Assembly: GCF_002929375.1 (NCBI RefSeq)
Contig: NZ_PJIP01000001.1
Span: forward strand, 543,895 to 607,894
DNA length: 64,000 nt
Source of the DNA: Arthrobacter sp. DWC3
GTDB lineage: Bacteria > Actinomycetota > Actinomycetes > Actinomycetales > Micrococcaceae
Direction of reading: 5' to 3'
Part shown: positions 30,205-38,783 of the stretch, one piece after another
How the letters are laid out: each line of letters starts with the position of its first letter
Position numbering within the stretch: position 1 is the first letter of the stretch
Notes under the pieces: model-generated
What the model was told of the DNA's origin: nothing
The model's database searches: none
Seen by the model: the letters and a program-made list of their open reading frames with translations, nothing else
Program-made: the position numbers and the translations under genes

Positions 30205-31308
30205 ATGGCGGAGGATTCCGGCGAGCGGACCGAGCAGGCCACCGACAAACGGATGAAGGACGTCCGCTCCAAGGGCCAGCTCGCCAAGTCCGAGGACTTC
30301 ACGGCGTGGATCGGCGTCGGCGCGGCAGCGATCATGCTGCCGTCCCTCATCGCCCGCTCCTCCGACGCCGCCACGGAGCTGCTCGTCCGTGTCGCCGACA
30401 CCATCGCCGACCCCGACCCGGCGGTGGCCCTCGACGCCCTGGCCGACGGCGGCGCATCCCTCGCCGTCATCCTGGGGCCGTTCCTCGGAGTGCTCCTGGC
30501 GGCCGTGCTCGGCACCGCGGCGCTGCAGGGCGGCATCCACGTCAAGAAGTTCTCCGGCAAGTTCGAGCAGTTCAACCTGGTCACGGGTCTGAAGCGCATC
30601 CTCGGCGGGCAGGCGCTGTGGCAGGGCGCGAAGGCGCTCCTGAAGACGGCCGTGGTCGCCCTGGTCCTGGTCGTCGTCGTACAGAACCTCATGCCGGCAC
30701 TCATGGCGGCCGGTGGCCTGTCCGTCGCCTCGCTCCTCGCCACCGCCGGAAGCGGGACCGCCGCGCTGCTGCAGGCCGCCGTCGTCGCGGGCCTCGCCCT
30801 CGCGGCGCTCGACGTCCTCGTGGTCATGCGCCGCAACCGCAAGAAGACCCGCATGACCAAGAAGGAGGTCAAGGACGAGCACAAGAACTCCGACGGCGAC
30901 CCCCTCATCAAGTCGCAGCGCCGCTCCCGCCAGCTGGCCATGAGCCGCAACCGCATGATCGCCGCCGTGGGCGGGTCCGACGTCGTCCTCGTCAACCCGA
31001 CGCACGTCGCGGTGGCGCTCAAGTACGAACCGGGCCGGTCCGCGCCCCGCGTCGTCGCGAAGGGTGCGGGCGTGATCGCCGCGAAGATCCGCGAGGAAGC
31101 GGAGAAGAAGCACGTACCGATGGTCTCCGACGTACCGCTCGCACGTGCCCTGCACGCAGCGTGCGAGCTCGGCCAGGAGATCCCGTTCGAGAACTACGAC
31201 CAGGTGGCCCGCATCCTGGCGTTCGTCATGTCCCTGAGGACCAGGGGAGCCGCCCGCGGCGTCCACACCCTGCCCGCCCGACCCGCAGCCGCCGGAGGCC
31301 CCCGATAA
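30205..31308 (+). CDS. flhB: Flagellar export switch protein FlhB
   Basis: FlhB sets export substrate specificity. The 367-residue protein begins SGERTEQATDKRMKDVRSKG, has four membrane helices, and carries the self-cleaving motif NPTH at residues 264-267 (VVLVNPTHVAVALKY). The full autocleavage motif is intact, so switching from hook to filament export should work. The stop overlaps the flhA start (TAATG). Confidence 0.96.
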   Translation: MAEDSGERTEQATDKRMKDVRSKGQLAKSEDFTAWIGVGAAAIMLPSLIARSSDAATELLVRVADTIADPDPAVALDALADGGASLAVILGPFLGVLLAAVLGTAALQGGIHVKKFSGKFEQFNLVTGLKRILGGQALWQGAKALLKTAVVALVLVVVVQNLMPALMAAGGLSVASLLATAGSGTAALLQAAVVAGLALAALDVLVVMRRNRKKTRMTKKEVKDEHKNSDGDPLIKSQRRSRQLAMSRNRMIAAVGGSDVVLVNPTHVAVALKYEPGRSAPRVVAKGAGVIAAKIREEAEKKHVPMVSDVPLARALHAACELGQEIPFENYDQVARILAFVMSLRTRGAARGVHTLPARPAAAGGPR

Positions 31309-33356
31309 TGCGTTCTTCCCTGCCCAAGTTCCTGGTGCCCGTCGGGGTCGTCGGCATCATCCTGCTGCTCGTGGTGCCGGTGCCGTCGGTGCTGCTGGAC
31401 GTGCTGATCATCGTGAACATCCTGCTCGCGCTCGTGATCCTCCTGAACACCATGTTCGTGCGCAAACCGCTGGACTTCTCCGTGTTCCCGTCCCTGCTGC
31501 TCGTCGCCACCCTGTTCCGCCTCGGCCTCAACGTCGCCTCGACGCGCCTGGTCCTCGGGGACGGGTACGCGGGGGAGGTCATCGAGGCGTTCGGGCACGT
31601 GGCCATCGGCGGATCGATCATCATCGGTTCGGTGGTCTTCCTGATCCTCGTGGTCATCCAGTTCGTCGTGGTGACCAAGGGTGCCGAGCGCGTCGCCGAG
31701 GTGGGCGCCCGCTTCACGCTGGACGCCATGCCGGGCAAGCAGATGGCCATCGACGCCGACCTCAACGCCGGGCTGATCACCGATACGCAGGCCCGGGAGC
31801 GGCGCGCCGAGGTCTCCGCGGAGGCGGACTTCTACGGCGCCATGGACGGTGCGTCGAAATTCGTGAAGGGCGATGCCATCGCCGGCATCATCATCATCAT
31901 CATCAACCTCGTGGGCGGTGTCGCGATCGGCATGCTGCAGGACGGCCTGCCCATCGCCGAGGCGCTCACCACCTACGGACTCCTCACGATCGGCGACGGG
32001 CTCGTCACGCAGATCCCGGCGCTGCTCATGGCCGTGTCCACCGGCATGATCGTGACGCGTTCCAACGCCGACGCGGACATGGGCTCGATGGCGGCCCAGC
32101 AGCTCGGCCAGTCGCAGAACGCCCTGCGCATCGCGGGTGCCGCGGCGATCGTCATGGCGCTGATTCCCGGGATGCCGAAGCTGCCGTTCATCGTGGTGGG
32201 CGCCGGACTCATCGTGATCGCGCAGCGGCTCAAGAGGTCCGACGCCGAGGCCCGGACCGCGGCCGACGCGCTCGAAGCCGACGCCGCCGCCCCTGCGGCG
32301 GACAGCACCGACGACCTGCTCGAGCAGATGCGCGTCCACGCCCTCGAGGTGCTGCTCGCCCCGGACCTCGTGGACGTCGTCACCGGGGCGCCCGACGACC
32401 TCCTCGGACGCGTCCGTGCGCTCCGCCGGAAGATCGCCCTCGAACTCGGCGTCGTCGTGCCTCCCGTCCGCACGCGGGACAGCATCGACCTGCCGCCGGC
32501 CACCTACGTCATCAAGATCGCCGGCGTCGAGGCCGGGCGGGGCGAGGCGCCACGCGGCAAGGTCCTCGCCCTCGGCGATCACCTCGCGCACCTGCCCGGC
32601 ACCGCCGTCGTCGAGCCCGTGTTCGGACTCGCGGGCAAATGGGTGCCGTCCGAACTCCGCCACAACGCCGAGCTCTCGGGCGCCACGGTCATCGACCGCG
32701 TGTCGGTCCTCGTGACGCACCTCTCGGCGGTCATCACCGCGAACGCCGCGCGGCTCCTCAGCCGTGAGGACGTCCGCGTGCTGACCGACGGCGTGCGGCA
32801 GGTCAACCCGTCCGCCGTCGAGGAACTCGTCCCCGGCCTGCTGTCCCTCGCCGAGGTGCAGCGCGTGCTGCAGGGCCTGCTGGCCGAGAAGGTGCCCATC
32901 AACGACCTCGCGCGCATCTTCGAGGCCCTGACGCTGAAGGCGAAGGCGTCCTCGGACCCGGAAGGCCTCGTCGAGGCCGCGCGCCTGGCCCTCGGGCCTG
33001 CCGTCACGCAGCAGTACCTCGACGGCGCCCTGCTGCGCGTCATCATGATCGACCCGCTGCTCGAACAGTCCATGCTCGAGGGCCTCAGGCCGTCGGACCA
33101 GGGCACGCAGATCCTCCTCGACCCCGCGCGGACCGAAGCGGTCCTCGCGTCCGTCCGTTCCACCGCGGCCGATCTCGAAGCCGCAGGGCAGACCGCGGTC
33201 CTCGTCTGCGCACCGGCGCTGCGCCCTGCGCTCAAGCGGCTCGTCGGGCCGCAGGCGGCAACACTCGCCGTGCTCTCCTACCAGGAGGTCACCAGTGCCA
33301 ATGTGGCCATCGAGACCGTGGGGGTGGTGCGCGGTGCCGCAGCTGTTTCATCTTGA
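31308..33356 (+). CDS. flhA: Flagellar export protein FlhA
   Basis: FlhA is the large export gate component. The ATG at 31308 gives 682 residues. The N-terminal half has about seven membrane helices and the FHIPEP signature (VTKGAERVAEVGARFTLDAM, PGKQMAIDADLNAG). The cytoplasmic half (about 330-682) docks chaperones. Its last 23 nt overlap the next gene. Confidence 0.96.
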   Translation: MRSSLPKFLVPVGVVGIILLLVVPVPSVLLDVLIIVNILLALVILLNTMFVRKPLDFSVFPSLLLVATLFRLGLNVASTRLVLGDGYAGEVIEAFGHVAIGGSIIIGSVVFLILVVIQFVVVTKGAERVAEVGARFTLDAMPGKQMAIDADLNAGLITDTQARERRAEVSAEADFYGAMDGASKFVKGDAIAGIIIIIINLVGGVAIGMLQDGLPIAEALTTYGLLTIGDGLVTQIPALLMAVSTGMIVTRSNADADMGSMAAQQLGQSQNALRIAGAAAIVMALIPGMPKLPFIVVGAGLIVIAQRLKRSDAEARTAADALEADAAAPAADSTDDLLEQMRVHALEVLLAPDLVDVVTGAPDDLLGRVRALRRKIALELGVVVPPVRTRDSIDLPPATYVIKIAGVEAGRGEAPRGKVLALGDHLAHLPGTAVVEPVFGLAGKWVPSELRHNAELSGATVIDRVSVLVTHLSAVITANAARLLSREDVRVLTDGVRQVNPSAVEELVPGLLSLAEVQRVLQGLLAEKVPINDLARIFEALTLKAKASSDPEGLVEAARLALGPAVTQQYLDGALLRVIMIDPLLEQSMLEGLRPSDQGTQILLDPARTEAVLASVRSTAADLEAAGQTAVLVCAPALRPALKRLVGPQAATLAVLSYQEVTSANVAIETVGVVRGAAAVSS

Positions 33357-34521
33357 GGGTCCCTCCCTCGAGGAACTGAAGGCCCAGGCCGCCGCCCTGT
33401 ACGGGCCGCACGCACTCATCGTGTCGGCGGAGCTCGTCACGGTCGGGGGTGTCCGCGGCGTCCTGGCCCGCAGGCACTACGAGATCCTCGTGGAAGTGCC
33501 GCAGCACGACGGCGCCGCGGCCGGGGAACGCCCGCGCGGAAGGCGCAGTGCCGCCACGCAGCCGTCGGGGATGGACGCGCTTCTCGAGCGGGCCGACCTC
33601 GACGAGGCGCGCATCACCGGCACCGGTAGTGCGCCGGGTGGTGCGCCCGGCAGTAAGCCCGGCAGTACAGCCACCGGGAGCCGTCCCGTGCGGCACGACG
33701 ACCCGCCGCCCGTCGCCGTGTCCACCGACACGGGCCTCTTCGCCACGCTGATGGACAACCTCACCTTCGCCACCGAACCGGCCCGTGCGGCCCCCGGGCC
33801 GGGCGACGACACCCCGTCCGCGACATTCACGGACCCCTCGCCTGCAGCGGCAAACGCGGAGGCCACCGGCACGGCAGACCCTCCTGCCGTGCCGTACCTC
33901 GCCCCGGTCACGGGCGACCCGGCGGAGCTCCCGGACCTGGCGGGCCACACCATCAGCCGGCACCGGGCGCAGGCACCCGTCCCCGCCGTCCTCCGGGCCC
34001 CGGGTGACCTCGTGGTGGTGGTCGGGACACCCGCCGCCAGCTGGGAGGTCGTGCAGGGGATGGCAACGGCGTTCGGTGGCGGAGCCCCTGCCGCCGCGGC
34101 CTTCGCGGGAGAGGCCGGTTGGCTCCGCCCCGACGCCCGCAGGATCGAGGACCACCTCGGTGCCAACGCCGCCCGGGCCGCGGGGGTCGACGGCGGGCAC
34201 GCCGTGTTCCTCGCACTGTGGTCGGGCGACCCCGTCGTGGACGGCGGTCTGCTGGTCACCCTGCGCCCCGACCAGGTGTGGCTGGCGGTCGACGCCGGAC
34301 GCAAGGAGGCGGACACCGCGGCCTGGGTCGGGGCACTCCGCCGGAGCATGGAACACTGCGGCTTCGAGCCCGCGGGGCTCGCCGTCGTCGGGAAGGACCT
34401 GACGACGACACCCGACACCGTGCAGGCATTGGACCTGCCGGTCGGCTGGCAGGACGGGCCGGCGCAACGCACCAGGCCGGGCGGCGGTCGCCGGGGCGCG
34501 CACCGGGCCGGGATAGAGTGA
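33334..34521 (+). CDS. FlhF-like protein without a recognisable P-loop
   Basis: The GTG at 33334 lies 23 nt inside flhA and gives 395 residues. The N-terminus (FHLEGPSLEELKAQAAALYG, then PHALIVSAELVTVGG) matches the first domain of FlhF, the SRP-family GTPase that sets flagellar number and position. Where FlhF has GPTGVGKTTT, this protein has LVVVVGTPAASWEVV, and no G-x4-G-K-S/T occurs anywhere. A Pro/Ala linker (about 60-205) separates the halves. The position between flhA and csrA is that of flhF. It is either a GTPase-dead FlhF or a divergent relative. Confidence 0.72.
   Translation: MPQLFHLEGPSLEELKAQAAALYGPHALIVSAELVTVGGVRGVLARRHYEILVEVPQHDGAAAGERPRGRRSAATQPSGMDALLERADLDEARITGTGSAPGGAPGSKPGSTATGSRPVRHDDPPPVAVSTDTGLFATLMDNLTFATEPARAAPGPGDDTPSATFTDPSPAAANAEATGTADPPAVPYLAPVTGDPAELPDLAGHTISRHRAQAPVPAVLRAPGDLVVVVGTPAASWEVVQGMATAFGGGAPAAAAFAGEAGWLRPDARRIEDHLGANAARAAGVDGGHAVFLALWSGDPVVDGGLLVTLRPDQVWLAVDAGRKEADTAAWVGALRRSMEHCGFEPAGLAVVGKDLTTTPDTVQALDLPVGWQDGPAQRTRPGGGRRGAHRAGIE
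34514..34519 (+). promoter_or_regulatory. -10 element (TAGAGT) of csrA
   Basis: It ends 6 nt before the csrA ATG, implying a leaderless csrA transcript in addition to operon read-through. No good -35 is seen. Confidence 0.4.
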
Positions 34522-34525
34522 CACG

Positions 34526-34798
34526 ATGCTTGTTCTAACGCGAAAGGTCGGGGAGCAGATCCTGATCGGTGACGACATCGTCATCACGGTGCTCGATTCC
34601 CGCGGTGACGGCGTGCGCATCGGCATCGACGCGCCCCGGGGCGTGAAGATCCAGCGCGAGGAGGTACTGCGTGCCGTCACGGAGGCGAACCTCGCTGCGG
34701 CGGCCGCGGATGCCGCAGGCGCCGACGCGCTGAGGACGCTGCTCCAGTCGGGTGCCGTGGTCACCACCGACGGCCCGGAGAACCCGCCGGACGCCTGA
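34526..34798 (+). CDS. csrA: Carbon storage regulator CsrA
   Basis: CsrA is an mRNA-binding dimer that blocks translation at GGA sites. The 90-residue protein has the entire core (MLVLTRKVGEQILIGDDIVI, then DAPRGVKIQREEVLRA with the RNA-contacting R44). A 35-residue Ala-rich C-terminal extension goes beyond the usual 60-75. FliW, its protein antagonist, is encoded at the other end of the cluster. Likely targets are the hairpin leaders of fliC and flgB. It starts 4 nt after the FlhF-like gene. Confidence 0.95.
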   Translation: MLVLTRKVGEQILIGDDIVITVLDSRGDGVRIGIDAPRGVKIQREEVLRAVTEANLAAAAADAAGADALRTLLQSGAVVTTDGPENPPDA

Positions 34799-34949
34799 CG
34801 GACTCTCCGCGCAGCGCGAGGATCGCCGCGACGACATCGCCGACTTCCTCGGGCAGGTCAGGGCGCAGGATCCCGAGCGGGCCGCGAAGTGCCACGCGTT
34901 CCTGGGCGAACCCACCGGGTCCTCGGAGTCCGGTCCGCCGATCGGCTGA
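34752..34949 (+). CDS. Small uncharacterised ORF after csrA
   Basis: This frame continues past the csrA stop for about 50 codons with third positions almost all G or C, as in the real genes here. It reads DDIADFLGQVRAQDPERAAK in the middle. The only start in frame is GTG at 34752, which overlaps csrA by 47 nt and lacks a ribosome site. It may be a small acidic protein or the remnant of a longer gene, possibly a frameshifted continuation of csrA. No family is recognised. Confidence 0.35.
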   Translation: MPWSPPTARRTRRTPDGLSAQREDRRDDIADFLGQVRAQDPERAAKCHAFLGEPTGSSESGPPIG

Positions 34950-34992
34950 TCCACCGCGATGGGGGCAGTCGGGCAACCGGCCCGGACATGGA

Positions 34993-35023
34993 AGAACCCC
35001 GGCGGCGGACCGTCCGGGGTTCT
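34993..35023 (-). terminator. Terminator after tRNA-Thr
   Basis: A perfect 10-bp stem (34993-35002 with 35014-35023) with an 11-nt loop lies 3 nt downstream of the tRNA on the minus strand. Confidence 0.75.
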
Positions 35024-35025
35024 CT

Positions 35026-35101
35026 TGGAGCCTCCTGCCAGAGTCGAACTGGCGACCTTCTCATTACGAGTGAGACGCTCTACCGACTGAGCTAAGGAGG
35101 C
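35026..35101 (-). tRNA. tRNA-Thr (anticodon CGT)
   Basis: This is a complete 76-nt cloverleaf: acceptor GCCTCCT/AGGAGGC, D-arm GCTC..GAGC, anticodon stem TCTCA/TGAGA with loop CTCGTAA, T-arm GCCAG-TTCGACT-CTGGC, encoded TCCA 3' end. It reads ACG codons. Confidence 0.97.
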
Positions 35102-35151
35102 AATGCTTCCCGGGTCCGGGCTGTACCCGGGGCCGATCCACAAGCGACAAC

Positions 35152-35179
35152 TTTATAGGAGGGTCAGCCCCGCGGTCAA
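35152..35179 (-). promoter_or_regulatory. Sigma70-type promoter of tRNA-Thr
   Basis: The sequence is TTGACC-N16-TATAAA on the minus strand. The predicted start near 35145 leaves about 44 nt of 5' leader before the tRNA. Confidence 0.75.
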
Positions 35180-35231
35180 AATGGGGCAGTCCGGCGCGAA
35201 TTCGGCTCCAGTTCACCCCATCGCCGCCTCA

Positions 35232-35259
35232 CGTATGCGGGCGCGTCAGCCGTATACGG
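35232..35259. promoter_or_regulatory. Palindromic elements upstream of the HAD gene
   Basis: A perfect 10-bp palindrome (CCGTATACGG, 35250-35259) is preceded by a near copy (CGTATGCGG, 35232-35240) in inverted relation. This is a possible operator or, through TATACG, a -10 region. The rest of 35102-35320 shows nothing beyond the tRNA promoter. Confidence 0.35.
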
Positions 35260-35320
35260 AACCCTGAGGGGCACCCGGAACCCGCATCGGGGCGGGTCCG
35301 GCAGCAAAGGGGGACGCCGC

Positions 35321-36061
35321 GTGGCGCACGACCGCACATTCTCGCTCGCCGTGATCGACATGGCGGGAACCACCGTCGACGAGGGCGCCCTGCAGGAGGA
35401 GGCCTTCTCGCGGGCCCTCGCCTCCCACGGCGTGCACGAGGGCACCGGTGCCTTCGACGCCATGACCGCGTACGCGCGCCGGACCATGGGGACCTCCAAG
35501 GAACTCGTCTTCCGGCACCTCTTCGACGATGTCGCCACTGCCGTCGACGTGAACCGGACCTTCGAGACCGCGTACGACACCCTGCTCGCACGGCACGGCG
35601 TCCAGCCGATCCCGGGCGCCGAGGACGCCATCCTCGCCCTGCGCGAGCTGGGACTGAAGATCTGCCTCGCCACCGGCTTCGGCCGTCACACGCAGAACAT
35701 GATCCTGGAGTCCCTCGGCTGGATGGGCCTGGCCGACCTCAGCCTCTGCCCTTCGGACGCGGGCCGCGGCCGCCCGTACCCGGACATCATCCTCACCGCG
35801 GTCCTCGCGCTCGACATCGAGGACGTCCGCTCTGTCCTGGTGGCGGGGGACACGACGTCGGACGTCATCGCAGGCCAGCGGGCCGGCGCGGGGGCGGTCA
35901 TCGGGGTCCTGACGGGCGCCCACTCGGAGGCCGAACTGCGGCTCGCCGGGGCCGACGTCGTCCTGCCGTCGATGTGCCACCTGCCGCAGTGGCTCCCGTC
36001 AGCGGCGGACAGCGCTCAGCAGCGGGTGCCGTCCGCGGGGACCGTGCCGTCGATGAAGTAG
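35321..36061 (+). CDS. Phosphonatase-like HAD hydrolase
   Basis: The 246-residue HAD-superfamily enzyme starts with GTG after AGGGGGA. Motif I is DMAGTT (nucleophile D13), with Ala at the +2 position as in phosphonoacetaldehyde hydrolase, not Asp as in ordinary phosphatases. RRTMGTSKE places a lysine (K60) where that enzyme forms its Schiff base. Motif III/IV is LVAGDTTSDVIAG. No other phosphonate genes are nearby, so the substrate is open. The 3' end overlaps the convergent hydrolase by 46 bp. Confidence 0.85.
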   Translation: MAHDRTFSLAVIDMAGTTVDEGALQEEAFSRALASHGVHEGTGAFDAMTAYARRTMGTSKELVFRHLFDDVATAVDVNRTFETAYDTLLARHGVQPIPGAEDAILALRELGLKICLATGFGRHTQNMILESLGWMGLADLSLCPSDAGRGRPYPDIILTAVLALDIEDVRSVLVAGDTTSDVIAGQRAGAGAVIGVLTGAHSEAELRLAGADVVLPSMCHLPQWLPSAADSAQQRVPSAGTVPSMK

Positions 36062-37593
36062 GAGTCCACCAGGTCCAGGATGCAGTCGTCGGACCGTCCG
36101 TAGGCGGTGTGCCCCTCGCCCTCCCAGGTCACGTGCACGCCGGACTCCAGCTGGCCGGCGAGGGCCGTGGACCACTCGTAGGGGGTGGCGGGGTCGCCCG
36201 TGGTTCCGATCACGACGATCGGATCCGCCCCGGCGGCCCGCAAGGGAGCCGGCCCGAGGACGGGCGGGTACTTCCACGGCGCGCACGTGATGCCGCCGTA
36301 CGCGAGGAACCGGCCGAACGTCGGTGACGCCGCCTCGAGTTCCTGCTCGTCGGCGCGCATCTGCGCGGGATCGCTCGTCATGGGGTAGTCCAGGCACGTC
36401 ACGGCGAGGAACGCCGCCGTCGAGTTGGAGGCATACGTCCCGTCCTGCTGGCGTTCGGCGCCGAGGTCCGCGAGGTACAGCATGCTGGTCGGGTCGCCGG
36501 AGAGCGCGGCCGTGACCGCCTGGGTGAGCGTGGGCCAGTTGCCGTTGTCGTAGAGCGGCAGGATGAAGCCCTGCACGAAGGTGGAGATCGGCACGAGGCG
36601 GCCGTCCTCCGCGGTGAGCGGCTGGCGCTCGACAGCGGCGAACAGGTCCTGGATCTGGCGGACGCCGTCGTCCACACTCCCGGTGTACGGGCAGTCCGCG
36701 CCCTGCTGGCAGGCGGCGACGTACGTGCGGACGGCCCGCTCGAAGCCGCCCGCCTGCCCGAGCGTGATGTTCTCGTTGCTGAGCGAGGGGTCGATCGCGC
36801 CGTCGAGCACGAGGCGACCCACGCGCTCGGGGAACAGGTCCGCGTACGTGGCCCCCAGCTGGGTCCCGTAGGAGAAGCCGAGGAAGTTGAGCTTCGGGTC
36901 GCTGACGAGCGCGCGCAGGATGTCCATGTCGCGGGCCGCCGACTCGGTGTCCACGAACCCGAGCAGTTCGCCCGTGCGTTCGGCGCAGAGGTCCGCGTAC
37001 TCCTGGGCGTCAGCGGTCATCAGCGCCAGGATCTCGTCCTCGGAGGCGTCGGGCGGGTAGCTCTCCTGCCGCGCCTCGTCCTGCTCGGCGTCGGTGTAGC
37101 ACTTCACGGCGCTGGACCGGTTGACCCCCCGGGGGTCGAATCCCACGACGTCGTAGTCCTCACGCAGCCGGTCGCTCGTGACGTAGTCGAGGGATTCCTT
37201 CACGATGTTCACGCCGGACCCGCCGGGCCCGCCGGGGTTCACGAGGATGGTGCCCTGTGCCTCGCCCGTGGCGTCCGACCGGATGGCGGCGAGGTCGATG
37301 CTGCTGCGGCCGGGGTCGCTGTAGTCCAGCGGCACCTCGATCGTGGCGCACGAGAACGAGCCCTCGCAGTCCTCCCACCGCACCTCCTGCGTGTAGAAGC
37401 CGCGGAGGTCGCCGTCCACCTCTCCGACGGCCGCGGGGTCGGCGGTCTCCACGCCGGTCACCGGGGCGTCCGCGTCGTCGGGGGAGAACAGCGTGCATCC
37501 GGACAGGCCGAGCACCACGGCGGCGGCCGCGGCGAGGACGCCCAGAGGGCGACGCCGCGGCGCCGGGCCGGGGGAGAACGGTCCAGGGGTCAT
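36016..37593 (-). CDS. Secreted lipoprotein alpha/beta hydrolase (TAP-like C-terminus)
   Basis: The 525-residue exported enzyme has a lipobox (LSGC, C33). It resembles the Streptomyces tripeptidyl aminopeptidase and mycobacterial CaeA/Hip1 group. The oxyanion segment NPGGPGGSG (119-127), nucleophile S241 in GFSYGTQLG, Asp in TTGDPATPY and His in GEGHTAYGR complete the triad. Conserved Cys pairs suit an extracellular protein. It lies 3' of holB and overlaps it by 4 bp (37590-37593). Confidence 0.9.
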   Translation of the reverse strand: MTPGPFSPGPAPRRRPLGVLAAAAAVVLGLSGCTLFSPDDADAPVTGVETADPAAVGEVDGDLRGFYTQEVRWEDCEGSFSCATIEVPLDYSDPGRSSIDLAAIRSDATGEAQGTILVNPGGPGGSGVNIVKESLDYVTSDRLREDYDVVGFDPRGVNRSSAVKCYTDAEQDEARQESYPPDASEDEILALMTADAQEYADLCAERTGELLGFVDTESAARDMDILRALVSDPKLNFLGFSYGTQLGATYADLFPERVGRLVLDGAIDPSLSNENITLGQAGGFERAVRTYVAACQQGADCPYTGSVDDGVRQIQDLFAAVERQPLTAEDGRLVPISTFVQGFILPLYDNGNWPTLTQAVTAALSGDPTSMLYLADLGAERQQDGTYASNSTAAFLAVTCLDYPMTSDPAQMRADEQELEAASPTFGRFLAYGGITCAPWKYPPVLGPAPLRAAGADPIVVIGTTGDPATPYEWSTALAGQLESGVHVTWEGEGHTAYGRSDDCILDLVDSYFIDGTVPADGTRC

Positions 37594-38783
37594 CGGTCGA
37601 GGTCCTTCCGGGACAGCAGGCTGACCATCATCGCTTCGATCGCGAGGAGGGGTGACACGTTGGTGCTGACGAGCCGCGTCCGGACCTCGTTGATGGCCTC
37701 GAGCCGCAGCAGGGTGTCCTCAGCGCTCTCGCGGTGGGCGAACTCCTCGAGCTCGGGCCGCAGCGGCTCGTTCACGAGCGGCTGCCCCGTGGAGACCTGC
37801 AGCATGAGGACGTCGCGGTAGAAGGAGATCAGGTCCGTCAGCGCGCGGTCGAAGTAGTCGTTCTTCGAGCGCTTGGCGCGGCGGGTCTGGTCCTCCTCGA
37901 GGCGCCTGATCTGCGCCCGGAGCGACGGAGGCAGGGTGCCCGTCTCGGGGGCGCCGAGGGTGGCCAGCAGGGCGGCCCGCTCCTCGGCGTCGCGCTGCTC
38001 GAAGGAGCTCTGCGCCTCCGCCTCCGCGAGCTTCACGAGGTCGGCGGCAGCCCGCATGGCGCCGGCCACGGAGCGCAGGGTCAGCGGGAGCCGGACGATC
38101 TGGTTGCGCCGCTCCCGGGCGCCGTCGTCGGTCGCGAGGCGCTTCGCCACGCCGATGTGGCTCTGCGCGGCCCGCGCGGCCGCCTCCGCCGTCGCCGGGT
38201 CGATGCCGTCGCGCGCCACGAGCAGGTCAGCGACGTCCTGGACGGGCGGCAGCCGGAGCCCCACGGACCGGCAGCGCGAACGGATGGTGACGAGGACGTC
38301 GCCCGGACTGGGCGCGCAGAGCAGCCAGATGGTGCGCGGCGGCGGCTCCTCGATGGCCTTGAGCAGCACGTTGGTGCTGCGTTCCTGCATGCGGTCGGCG
38401 TCCTCCACGACGATGATCCGCCACCGGCCCGTGGACGGCTTGTCCTGCGCCTTGCGGACGAGCTCGCGGGCCTCGTCGATGCTGATGGTCACCTTCTCGG
38501 TGGTGACGTTGGTGAGGTCCGCGTGGGTCCCGGACAGGACCGTGCGGCAGGCCTTGCACGTACCGCAGCCGCGCTCGGCCAGGGCCTCCCGCTCGCAGAG
38601 CAGTGCCGCGGCGAAGGCGCGGGCGGCGTTCGAGCGGCCGGAGCCGGGCGGACCGGTGAAGAGCCAGGCGTGCGTGGGGGCGCCGGACTCCGCGGCGCGG
38701 CGCAACTGCTCCACCACCTGCTCCTGGCCGCGCAGCTCGGCCCACACGCCGGTGGCGGGCAGGCTGTGCGTCACGGCGCTCAT
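37590..38783 (-). CDS. holB: DNA polymerase III subunit delta'
   Basis: This clamp-loader subunit gives 397 residues with ATG at 38783. It has a degenerate P-loop (GPPGSGRSNAA, with Arg for Lys, normal for delta'), a zinc module (CGTCKACRTVL) and DADRMQERSTNVLLKAIEEP. The start overlaps tmk by 4 bp. Order tmk-holB is common in actinobacteria. Confidence 0.95.
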   Translation of the reverse strand: MSAVTHSLPATGVWAELRGQEQVVEQLRRAAESGAPTHAWLFTGPPGSGRSNAARAFAAALLCEREALAERGCGTCKACRTVLSGTHADLTNVTTEKVTISIDEARELVRKAQDKPSTGRWRIIVVEDADRMQERSTNVLLKAIEEPPPRTIWLLCAPSPGDVLVTIRSRCRSVGLRLPPVQDVADLLVARDGIDPATAEAAARAAQSHIGVAKRLATDDGARERRNQIVRLPLTLRSVAGAMRAAADLVKLAEAEAQSSFEQRDAEERAALLATLGAPETGTLPPSLRAQIRRLEEDQTRRAKRSKNDYFDRALTDLISFYRDVLMLQVSTGQPLVNEPLRPELEEFAHRESAEDTLLRLEAINEVRTRLVSTNVSPLLAIEAMMVSLLSRKDLDR

